This document shows positions 56,164-63,142 of a stretch of DNA of 64,000 bases, in pieces. The notes below the pieces were generated by a model. That model was given only the letters and a program-made list of their open reading frames with translations, was not told the DNA's origin and did not search any database. The stretch comes from Acrocarpospora phusangensis (GTDB taxonomy: Bacteria > Actinomycetota > Actinomycetes > Streptosporangiales > Streptosporangiaceae), in assembly GCF_016862995.1 (NCBI RefSeq), contig NZ_BOOA01000001.1, positions 186,001-250,000 on the forward strand, in the 5' to 3' direction. A program made the position numbers and the translations under genes. Positions within the stretch are counted from its first letter, which is position 1. Each line of letters begins with the position of its first letter.

Positions 56164-57819
56164 TCAGTCCCGCACGAGGAGCGGGAGCACCGCGTTGCGC
56201 GCCGAGGTGGCGCCGTCGGGGGCGGGCGCGCCGTACACCACGTTCACGCCGCGGGCCCGGGCCGCCGCGACGATGCCGGGCATCGCCCGCTCGGCCAGCG
56301 CGGCGATGGTGAGCGCCGGGTTGACGGTCAGCGCGCCGGGCACGGCCGATCCGTCGGTGACGAAGATGCCCGGGTGGCCGCGCAGCTCGTGCCGGTCGTC
56401 CAGGGCCGAGGTGGCCGGGTCGTCGCCGATCCGGCAGGACGCCAGCGGATGCACGGTGTACGCGCCGACCACGTCGTTGGTCCACGGCATCACCCGGGAC
56501 AGGCCGTCGCGCTCCATGATGTCCTTCACGTCGGCGTCGGCCATGGCCCAGCCGCGCAGCGTGTTGGGGGTCGGGTCGTAGCGGATCGGGCCCCGGCCCA
56601 GCATCTGCTGGGAGATGCGCATCGCGTTCCCGGTGGCCGGCGGCGGGCCGAAGACGCCCTCGTTGTCGTCTTCGGTCATCGCGAAGATGGTCAGCCAGGA
56701 CTGCCAGCGCCGGACGATCTCCTTCTTCTCCGCGCCGAACCAGGTCGGCCCGGTCGCGCCGGGCACCTGCGCCAGGATGGTGCCGAACCCGGGCGGGAAG
56801 TAGAGCTGCTCCAGCGAGTAGCGGGTGTACTCGGGCCGGGAGCCGTCGAGACGGTCCCAGCTGGCCACGCACGGGCCCTTCCCGATCTGGGACGCCGCGT
56901 ACGGCACCCCGTCGGACTTGGCCAGCCCGAGCAGGTCGCGCACCCGGTCCTCGTCGAGAATCGCCGTGTTCAGGCGCTCCCCGTTGCCGGAGAAGTACCG
57001 CCCGACCGCGTGCGGCATCTTCCCGAGCTCGGGCTCGGACCGCTGGAGGATCACCGGCGTGGCGCCGGCCCCCGCCGCCAGGATGACGATCTTGGCGTCG
57101 ATGGTGCCGCCGCCCACGGTGATCCGGTAGTCGGAGTCGTCGATGACGTTGTAGTGCACCCGGTAGCCGCCGTCGGCGTTGCGGGTCAGCTTCTGCACCT
57201 CGTGCATGGGCCGGATCCGGGCGCCGTGCGCGATCGCGGCGGGCAGGTAGTTGAAGAGCAGCGAGCGTTTGGCGTCGAACTTGCAGCCGGCCATCATCCA
57301 GTTGCAGTTGGTGCACTTGCTCCCGTCGATGGCCACCGGCACCGGGTTGGCGGTGCGCCCGGCGTGCGCGCAGGCCGCCGCGAACAGGCCGCCCGAGTAG
57401 GTGACGTCGTTCCAGTCCTGGCGGGTGACCGGGAGGGACTCGGTGACCCGGTCGTACCAGGGGTCGAGCGTGTCCCTGGTCACCGAGGCCGGCCACATCC
57501 GGCGGCCGATCGAGCCCTGCCGGTCGAAGACGAACCGGGGGGCGCGCGGCATGGCGGCGAAGTACACCACGCTGCCGCCGCCGACGCAGTTGCCGCCGAG
57601 CAGGCTCATCCCGTCGCCGACCACGAAGTCGAAGATCCGCGTGTAGGAGGCGCCGAGCTTGAAGTCGTGGTCGAAGTCCTCGCCCTCCAGCCAGGGGCCG
57701 CGTTCGAGGACCAGCACGCTCGCCCCGCCCGCCGCCAGGTGGTAGGCGGCGATGGCGCCGCCGAACCCGCTCCCGACGACCAGGACGTCGACGCGCTCCG
57801 TGCCGTTGCTGTTGGTCAT
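56164..57819 (-). CDS. GMC-family FAD oxidoreductase (cholesterol-oxidase-like)
   Basis: A 551-residue flavoprotein: FAD motif VLVVGSGFGGAIAAYHLAAGG, GGNCVGGGSVVYFAAMPR in place of the GMC signature, a Cys cluster (KCTNCNWMMAGCKFD, about 190) and the C-terminal VHPLASCRIGDDP ... VTDGSAVPGALTVNPALTIAALAER with active-site His and Asn. It overlaps by ATGA the upstream gene for a small gluconate-dehydrogenase-subunit-3-like protein, so the two likely form a complex. It would oxidise an alcohol of the natural product. Confidence 0.85.
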   Translation of the reverse strand: MTNSNGTERVDVLVVGSGFGGAIAAYHLAAGGASVLVLERGPWLEGEDFDHDFKLGASYTRIFDFVVGDGMSLLGGNCVGGGSVVYFAAMPRAPRFVFDRQGSIGRRMWPASVTRDTLDPWYDRVTESLPVTRQDWNDVTYSGGLFAAACAHAGRTANPVPVAIDGSKCTNCNWMMAGCKFDAKRSLLFNYLPAAIAHGARIRPMHEVQKLTRNADGGYRVHYNVIDDSDYRITVGGGTIDAKIVILAAGAGATPVILQRSEPELGKMPHAVGRYFSGNGERLNTAILDEDRVRDLLGLAKSDGVPYAASQIGKGPCVASWDRLDGSRPEYTRYSLEQLYFPPGFGTILAQVPGATGPTWFGAEKKEIVRRWQSWLTIFAMTEDDNEGVFGPPPATGNAMRISQQMLGRGPIRYDPTPNTLRGWAMADADVKDIMERDGLSRVMPWTNDVVGAYTVHPLASCRIGDDPATSALDDRHELRGHPGIFVTDGSAVPGALTVNPALTIAALAERAMPGIVAAARARGVNVVYGAPAPDGATSARNAVLPLLVRD

Positions 57820-58382
57820 GCGGGGCTCCCCGATGAGGTCGTGCCCGGATGGAGGTCGGCCAGCGGTCGGCCGTAGGAGTACTCCGGGAACCGCCACAGC
57901 CCGTCGGCGTCCGGACGGGAGAAGCCCATCGCGGCCAGGCCGGGATGGCCGGCCGCCATCGCGTCGACGGTGTGCAGGTGGGCCCCGGTGTCGAAGGCCA
58001 TGTTGCTGAACAGGGCGACCAGGATCCAGATCTCCCGCTCCGGGTGGCTCGGCGAGGTCAGGTTCGCGATCAGCTCGGTCCGGTCCGCGAAGGACAGCCC
58101 GACCAGCGGCGGCAGCTCCGGGTCGGGGGTCAGGCCGCGCTCGGCGGCGTACGCGCGAGCGTGCTCGTTGAGCAGGTCCGCGAACGCGCCGAGTTCGGTG
58201 GCGATGCCGGTGGCCGGATCGCCCAGGAGTTCGAGCGCGCCGGCCGCGACGGCGCCGCCGCCGGAGGAGGCTCCGGCCACGGCGACGTCGTCCGGAAACC
58301 GCTTCTCACCGGGGACGATAGTGTCGGCGAACGCCTCTAACGTCAGTGTTTGGTGGGTTTGATGAGGTAAGTCGGGTCGCAT
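57816..58382 (-). CDS. DUF5987-like small subunit partner of the GMC oxidoreductase
   Basis: A 188-residue protein starting TLEAFADTIVPGEKRFPDDVAVAGAS, the form of gluconate 2-dehydrogenase subunit 3 and DUF5987 proteins, with a later helical part (LPPLVGLSFADRTELIANLTSP ... ILVALFSNMAFDTG). It has no Tat or Sec signal, so it acts in the cytoplasm. First gene of the operon; ATG 58382 behind GGGAGGAA; coupled to the GMC gene by ATGA. Confidence 0.72.
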   Translation of the reverse strand: MRPDLPHQTHQTLTLEAFADTIVPGEKRFPDDVAVAGASSGGGAVAAGALELLGDPATGIATELGAFADLLNEHARAYAAERGLTPDPELPPLVGLSFADRTELIANLTSPSHPEREIWILVALFSNMAFDTGAHLHTVDAMAAGHPGLAAMGFSRPDADGLWRFPEYSYGRPLADLHPGTTSSGSPA

Positions 58383-58639
58383 CAGCGTTCCTCCCGTTTG
58401 TACCGTGGAGTCGGCATGTGGACGCGCGCGATCGAACTCCCACATCGTCGTTTCAGCACCGATTGCGGTGCATCTTCCGAAATGCCGTCCTCGGTGGGCG
58501 TTCACGCCACGGCGGCTCGCGGGGTTCCGGTCCGCGCGAGCCCGGGGTATTTTGCAAAGATCAGCCCCCCGTGGGGAGGGGCCGGGGACCCGTCCTACTC
58601 GGAACCGTCACGTGTGCCGCGTGCCGGTGGAGGTGGCCG

Positions 58640-59578
58640 ATGATACGTGCGCCTGATTCTCCGGCAGGCGGGCGCGATGCACCCTGCCTGATTCAACTGG
58701 CGTCGCTGCGGCCCGCGGACTCGCCCCGGCTCTCGGGGGAGGACGCGGACCATCTCATCCGGCTCGCGGGCCTGGAGACCGCGTTGCCGCCGATCCTCGT
58801 GCACCGCCAGACGATGCGCGTGATCGACGGCATGCACCGGGTGCGGGCCGCCGCCATGCGCGGCCAGGACACCATCGAGGTGCGGTTCTTCGACGGCAGC
58901 GAGGCGGACGCGTTCCTCCGGGCCGTCCAGGAGAACGTGGCCCACGGGCTGCCGCTCTCGCTGGCCGACCGGAAGGCCGCCGCCGAGCGCATCATCGCCT
59001 CGCATCCCATGCTCTCCGATCGCGCCATCGCGGCGTGCGCCGGGCTGGCCGCCAAGACGGTCGGCGCGGTACGCCGGCGTTCGACCGCGGAATCGCCGCA
59101 GTCGAACGAGCGGCTGGGCGTGGACGGGCGGCTGCGGCCGCTCGACGGCGGGGAGGGCAGGCGGCGGGCCTCGGAGGTGATCGCGGCCAACCCGGACGCG
59201 TCCATCCGCGAGATCGCCCGAGCGGCGGGGGTCTCCCTGGGCACCGCCCACGACGTGCGCCATCGGCTGCTCCGGGGCGCCGACCCGGAACGGCCGCGAC
59301 CGCCGCGAGCGGCGCCGGCGCCTCCCAGGCCGGAGCCGAAGGACTCCCCCAGCATCCTGCAGACCCTGCGGAAGGACCCCTCGCTACGGCTGACCGACCC
59401 CGGGCGTGAGCTGCTCAGGCTGCTGCACTCCCGGTCGATCGCCGTCGGCGACTGGCAGGACCTGGTGGACGCGGTGCCGGCGCACTGCGCGGACTCCGTG
59501 GCACAGCTGGCCCGCGACTGCGCCGAGGCGTGGGGGCAGTTCGCCACCGAACTCCAGCGCCGGGAGAATTCGGGCTGA
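58640..59578 (+). CDS. StrR/ParB-like pathway-specific activator
   Basis: A 312-residue StrR-family regulator: N-terminal ParB/sulfiredoxin-like domain (PPILVHRQTMRVIDGMHRVRAAAMRGQDTIEVRFFDG, about 50-90), NVAHGLPLSLADRKAAAERIIASHPMLSDRAIAACAGLAAKTVGAVRRRS with the HTH (about 105-155), then LGVDGRLRPLDGGEGRR and a second helical region. StrR-type proteins switch on antibiotic clusters (streptomycin, novobiocin, glycopeptides; SgcR1 in C-1027). ATG 58640 has GGAGGTGG upstream. It is divergent from the oxidoreductase operon, a plausible target. A StrR-type site lies inside its own coding region. Confidence 0.88.
   Translation: MIRAPDSPAGGRDAPCLIQLASLRPADSPRLSGEDADHLIRLAGLETALPPILVHRQTMRVIDGMHRVRAAAMRGQDTIEVRFFDGSEADAFLRAVQENVAHGLPLSLADRKAAAERIIASHPMLSDRAIAACAGLAAKTVGAVRRRSTAESPQSNERLGVDGRLRPLDGGEGRRRASEVIAANPDASIREIARAAGVSLGTAHDVRHRLLRGADPERPRPPRAAPAPPRPEPKDSPSILQTLRKDPSLRLTDPGRELLRLLHSRSIAVGDWQDLVDAVPAHCADSVAQLARDCAEAWGQFATELQRRENSG
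59079..59107. promoter_or_regulatory. StrR-type binding site inside the regulator gene
   Basis: GTTCGACCG (59079-59087), 11 bases, CAGTCGAAC (59099-59107). The published StrR consensus is GTTCGActG-N11-CaGTcGAAC; 17 of the 18 arm positions match and the spacer length is exact. Caution: the arms encode R-S-T and Q-S-N, and similar residues may be conserved in StrR proteins, so part of the match may follow from the protein. Confidence 0.55.
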
Positions 59579-59622
59579 TCAACGGCCCTGGGCGGTTTCA
59601 AACGCCGACGGTAAAACGCCCA

Positions 59623-59655
59623 CGGCCTGGTGCGATTACGTCTCGCACCGGGCCG
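59623..59655 (+). terminator. Terminator of the StrR-like gene
   Basis: CGGCCTGGTGCGA (59623-59635) pairs with TCGCACCGGGCCG (59643-59655) through 13 bp including one T-G wobble, with a 7-base loop, 45 bases after the stop codon. Confidence 0.8.
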
Positions 59656-59902
59656 GGCACCCCCCGCGAATGTTCACGGCAAGTGACACGGGAAACTTTC
59701 ATGTTCAGAAACTGAAAGGTTGACAGGATGGGGCAACCCATTGTCTCTTAACGCTGTGGCGTGATTCTCCGAGACGCCGCCAAACCTTTCGACATCGACG
59801 CGTGAATGGAGGCTGCCCGGAAGAAGGAAACCTAATTAACCAGAGGACGCGCGCGAATTCGAGCTCTATTCATGTGGGGAATAATTGGACCTGTGACATC
59901 TT

Positions 59903-59940
59903 CAAACGTCCGACTACATGTAGTCGCGAATGACGTTTTG
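59903..59940. promoter_or_regulatory. Nested palindromic operator upstream of the AraC-like gene
   Basis: CGACTACATGTAGTCG (59911-59926) is a perfect 16-bp palindrome, flanked by CAAACGTC (59903-59910) and GACGTTTTG (59932-59940), themselves inverted. It ends 17 bases before the ATG at 59958. AraC proteins more often use direct repeats, so this may be a site for another dimeric regulator. Confidence 0.6.
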
Positions 59941-59957
59941 GCCAAGGGGAAGCAGCA

Positions 59958-60728
59958 ATGGAAGAGGCCATCGAAAGAGCCGTCGGACGAGTTATTCAAA
60001 CCATGCATGAGAATCTCAGCGAGCAGTTGACAGTCGATGACATGGCTCGCACCGCGATGTTCAGCAAGTTCCACTTCTCCCGCGTCTTCCGTCAGGCCAC
60101 CGGGATCTCTCCCGGTCGGTTCCTGTCCGCGCTCCGGTTGCAGGAGGCCAAGCGGCTCCTCATCTCCACCTCGCTCAGCGTGGCCGACATCAGCAACCGG
60201 GTCGGGTACACGAGCGTGGGAACCTTCAGCTCGCGCTTCAAGAGCAGCGTGGGCATCGCCCCCACCACCTACCGGCAGTACGGCGGCTTCGCCACCCGCA
60301 TCGTGCCCGACAGCCGTTCGATCGGCGCGGAGATCCGGTCCTCCACCATCCAGGGCGAGGTCTGGGCGCCCTCGACGGCCAGGCTCGGCCTGATCTTCGT
60401 CGGGCTCTTCCCCACCTGCGTGCCCCAGGGCAGGCCGCTGCGGTGCACGGTGCTGCACAGCCCCGGCCCGTACCTGCTGGAGGATGTTCCTCCGGGCTCC
60501 TGGCATCTGCTCTCGCACGCGGTCTCCCCCGGGGAAGAGGAGATCATCGGTGACCCCTTCAGCCGAGCGCACGCGCCGTCGGTCGCCGGGGTCGGTCCGA
60601 TCACCATCGGTCCCGACGCCCGGATCACGACCGCCGACCTGCACCTCAGGCCGGCGCATCCTCTTGACCCACCTGTCCTGATGGCGCTGCTCGACGTACG
60701 GAAGGTCGCGCTCAGATCAGCCGGGTGA
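59958..60728 (+). CDS. AraC family regulator with N-terminal HTH
   Basis: A 256-residue regulator. Both AraC HTH motifs are at the N-terminus (LSEQLTVDDMARTAMFSKFHFSRVFRQATGISPGRFLSALRLQEAKRLL and VADISNRVGYTSVGTFSSRFKSSVGIAPTTYRQ, about 20-113), the reverse of the usual order. The C-terminal 140 residues (LGLIFVGLFPTCVPQGRPLRCTVL ... PGSWHLLSHAVSPGEE) are an unassigned beta-rich domain that may sense an effector. Next to a StrR-type gene it recalls the SgcR1/SgcR2 pair of C-1027. AAGGGG ribosome site. Confidence 0.82.
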   Translation: MEEAIERAVGRVIQTMHENLSEQLTVDDMARTAMFSKFHFSRVFRQATGISPGRFLSALRLQEAKRLLISTSLSVADISNRVGYTSVGTFSSRFKSSVGIAPTTYRQYGGFATRIVPDSRSIGAEIRSSTIQGEVWAPSTARLGLIFVGLFPTCVPQGRPLRCTVLHSPGPYLLEDVPPGSWHLLSHAVSPGEEEIIGDPFSRAHAPSVAGVGPITIGPDARITTADLHLRPAHPLDPPVLMALLDVRKVALRSAG

Positions 60729-60745
60729 CATGGGGGACGCACGAC

Positions 60746-60777
60746 GAGGCCACGGTCAAGGACGACCGTGGCCCCTC
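60746..60777. terminator. Bidirectional terminator between the AraC-like gene and the PKS operon
   Basis: GGCCACGGTC (60748-60757) and GACCGTGGCC (60764-60773) form a perfect 10-bp stem with a 6-base loop, extended by GAGG/CCTC with one bulged base. It lies between two convergent stops at 60728 and 60798. Confidence 0.85.
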
Positions 60778-60797
60778 CTATTTCAGCGCCTCATATG

Positions 60798-62171
60798 TCA
60801 GCTCCGCGGGGATACCGTCATGGGCAGGCCGTCCTTCATGCGCAGCGAGAGCATCGGCTCCGGCACGGCCTCGTAGCCGGGCACACGGCTCAGCCGCAGG
60901 TCCCTGGCCACCAGGGCGGTCACGAAGGCCGCCTCCATCATCCCGAGGTTGTTGCCCACGCAGAAGCGCGGCCCGGCCCCGAACGGGATGTAGGCGTAGC
61001 GCGGCCGTCCGGACTGCACGTCGGGATTGAACCGTTCCGGATCGAACCGCTCGGGCTCGCTCCAGAACTCCGGATGCCGGTGCAGCGTGTACGGGCACAC
61101 CAGCACGTCCGATCCCGCTGGAACGTGGTAGCCGCCGACCTCGTCGTCCGCGAGCGCCTGCCGGGTGAGGATCCACACCGGCGGGTACAGCCGCATGGCC
61201 TCCTCGATCACCATGGAGGTGTACCGCAGGCGGTGCAGGTCCTCGTAGACCGGCGCGCGGTCGCCCAGCACCTCCACCGCCTCCGCGTGCAGCCGCTCGG
61301 CCACCTCGGGGTTGCGGTCCAGCAGGTAGAACGTCCAGCCGAGGGTGCTGGCCGTGGTCTCGTGCCCGGCCAGCAGGAGCGTGATCAGCTCGTCGGTCAT
61401 GCGCTGCCGCCCGACCGCCGGGTCGTCCTCCGCCTCGGTGGACAGGATCAGCTTGGACAGCACGTCGTCGCCCCAGTCGCCGGCGCGCGTACGGCGCTCG
61501 GCCACCAGGCGGTCCACCACGTGCTGCAGCTCCTTGCGGGACTGCCGGAACCGCAGCTGCTTGGGCAGCGGCACCCACATCGGGACCGCGCCGAGCGTCA
61601 CCATCTCGAACATGGCCTGGTCCTGGACCGCCTCGAAGGCGTGCCCGACCCCGCCGTAGGCGCCCAGATCGGCGTCCAGCAGCGTACGGCCGAGCACGCC
61701 CAGGGTGAGCGCGGTCAGCTCCTCCACCACGTCGAAGGGGCCGGTCCTGGCGCGCAGCCGGCCGACCAGCGCGGCGGCCTCCTCGGCCACCACGCCGGCC
61801 TGGGCGGCGATGCGCTTGGCCTGGAAGGCCGGCTGGATCATCTTGCGCTGCTTGCGCCACAGGTCGCCCTCGCTGGTCAGCAGGCCGTCCCCGAGGGCGC
61901 GTTTGGCCTGCACCAGGCCGATGCCCTTGTGGTAGTTGGCGGCGTTGTCGGCGAGCACGTGCTTGGCGTGCTCGGGGTGGTTGAAGAAGTAGAGGGTCTT
62001 GGGGCCCATGGAGATCTTGACGGCGTCGCCGTACTGGTCGGCGGCGGCCCGCATCAGGGCGAGCCGGTCGGTGGCCAGTTTGACGAACAGCCCGGGCGCG
62101 GCCCGCCGGGGCGGCCCGGGCGGGACCGCCCGGGACCGCTGTCCGGACTGGCCGCCGGTCGTGGCGGTCAT
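60798..62171 (-). CDS. Cytochrome P450 in the enediyne PKS operon
   Basis: A 457-residue P450 of the longer CYP4/CYP102-like bacterial type: FVKLATDRLALMRAAADQYGDAVKI, I-helix LLLAGHETTAST, ExxR EEAMRLYPPVWILTRQA, PERF region, heme loop IPFGAGPRFCVGNNLGMMEA. It is the last gene of the PKS-thioesterase-flavin reductase operon, with an ATGA overlap to the reductase gene, so it probably oxidises an early core intermediate. ATG 62171 was chosen for that overlap. Confidence 0.9.
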   Translation of the reverse strand: MTATTGGQSGQRSRAVPPGPPRRAAPGLFVKLATDRLALMRAAADQYGDAVKISMGPKTLYFFNHPEHAKHVLADNAANYHKGIGLVQAKRALGDGLLTSEGDLWRKQRKMIQPAFQAKRIAAQAGVVAEEAAALVGRLRARTGPFDVVEELTALTLGVLGRTLLDADLGAYGGVGHAFEAVQDQAMFEMVTLGAVPMWVPLPKQLRFRQSRKELQHVVDRLVAERRTRAGDWGDDVLSKLILSTEAEDDPAVGRQRMTDELITLLLAGHETTASTLGWTFYLLDRNPEVAERLHAEAVEVLGDRAPVYEDLHRLRYTSMVIEEAMRLYPPVWILTRQALADDEVGGYHVPAGSDVLVCPYTLHRHPEFWSEPERFDPERFNPDVQSGRPRYAYIPFGAGPRFCVGNNLGMMEAAFVTALVARDLRLSRVPGYEAVPEPMLSLRMKDGLPMTVSPRS

Positions 62172-62686
62172 GTCCTCACCTCGCTCAGATCGCTCAGGTC
62201 TTCGCTCAGGTCGATGTGCCGGAACCTGCCGTTGAAGAACAGCAGCGCCTCCTCGGCCTCCTCGTCGTGGGAGAGCACCTTGCCGAGGAAGATGGTGTGG
62301 TCCCCGCCGTCGTACGAGCGCCAGATCTCGCACTCGAAGCGGGCGATGCTGGCGTTGAGCATCGGCGCGCCGGTGAGCGTGCCGGGGAACCAGTCCACGT
62401 CCTCGAACTGCTCCTGGCCGGGCACCCGCCAGCGGTTGGCGAAGTGCCTGGCCAGCCCCTCCTGGTCGGCCGCGAGCACGTTCACCCCGAAGGAGCCGGC
62501 GGCGGGCAGCATGCCGTGCATGATGGCGCCGCGGTCCACGCAGATCAGCACGAGCGGCGGATCCAGCGAGACGGAGGTGAAGGAGTTCGCGGTCATGCCG
62601 TGCGGGGCGGTCCCGCCGACGGTCACCACGGTGACGCCGGTGGCGAACCTCCCGAAGGCGCGGCGAAGGATCTTCTGTTCTGCCAT
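62168..62686 (-). CDS. Flavin reductase (short-chain FMN/FAD:NAD(P)H type)
   Basis: A 172-residue flavin reductase domain protein: RRAFGRFATGVTVVTVGGTAPHGMTANSFTSVSLDPPLVLICVDRG, SFGVNVLAADQEGLARHFA, CEIWRSYDGGDHTIFLGKVL. It would deliver reduced flavin to the two acyl-CoA dehydrogenase-fold hydroxylases encoded at 45755 and 53200. Its position inside the PKS operon ties reductase supply to core synthesis. 16 bases separate it from the thioesterase stop. Confidence 0.88.
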   Translation of the reverse strand: MAEQKILRRAFGRFATGVTVVTVGGTAPHGMTANSFTSVSLDPPLVLICVDRGAIMHGMLPAAGSFGVNVLAADQEGLARHFANRWRVPGQEQFEDVDWFPGTLTGAPMLNASIARFECEIWRSYDGGDHTIFLGKVLSHDEEAEEALLFFNGRFRHIDLSEDLSDLSEVRT

Positions 62687-62702
62687 GTCATTCCCCCGAG
62701 GG

Positions 62703-63140
62703 CTACGGCACGTAGGGTTGGAGCGCTCGAACCAGCGACTCGGGCACGCGGGCGGGCACGGTGCGGGTGTTGGGCCCCCGCATGCACGCCACCCGCTGCC
62801 GTCCCCGGGCGATCAGCGTCTCGCCGACGCCCAGGCCGCGGGCGTCGAGCTTGACGTAGTCGAAGCTGAATTCGAGCTGGGTCTGGGCCAGGTCGACCAG
62901 CCGCATCCGGATGGAGAGCTCGTCGAAGGCGGTGATCTCGGCGTAGAACTCGCAGTCCACCTTGAGCGTGAACAGCTTGAGGTCGTCCTGGAGCTCGCCG
63001 AGCACGTCCGGCGCGTTGGTCTTGAGGAACATCTCCCGGCAACGCCCCTGCCAGCGCAGGTAGTTGACGTAGTAGACGTTGCCGACGATGTTGGTCTCCT
63101 CGAAGCCGACCGTGTGCAGGTACTCGAAGTAGTTGCCCAC
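62703..63140 (-). CDS. Enediyne thioesterase (SgcE10/CalE7/DynE7 type)
   Basis: A 145-residue hot-dog-fold thioesterase. The N-terminus YFEYLHTVGFEETNIVGNVYYVNYLRWQGRCREMFL is the hallmark of enediyne thioesterases, which release the linear polyene from the PKS acyl carrier protein. GTG 63140 lies 2 bases after the PKS stop and gives the family length; the longer open frame only overlaps the PKS gene. Its presence right after the PKS gene is the standard order in enediyne clusters. Confidence 0.93.
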   Translation of the reverse strand: MGNYFEYLHTVGFEETNIVGNVYYVNYLRWQGRCREMFLKTNAPDVLGELQDDLKLFTLKVDCEFYAEITAFDELSIRMRLVDLAQTQLEFSFDYVKLDARGLGVGETLIARGRQRVACMRGPNTRTVPARVPESLVRALQPYVP

Positions 63141-63142
63141 GG

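Larger units (their letters stand above)
59579..59957 (+). other. Intergenic region between StrR-like and AraC-like genes
   Basis: 379 bases without a credible gene. It holds the terminator at 59623-59655, a small CTTTCA/TGAAAG inverted repeat (59696-59718), a TTGACA at 59720-59725 with no good -10, an ATGGG-GCAA-CCCAT hairpin just after it, and the nested palindrome before the AraC-like gene. Confidence 0.5.
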
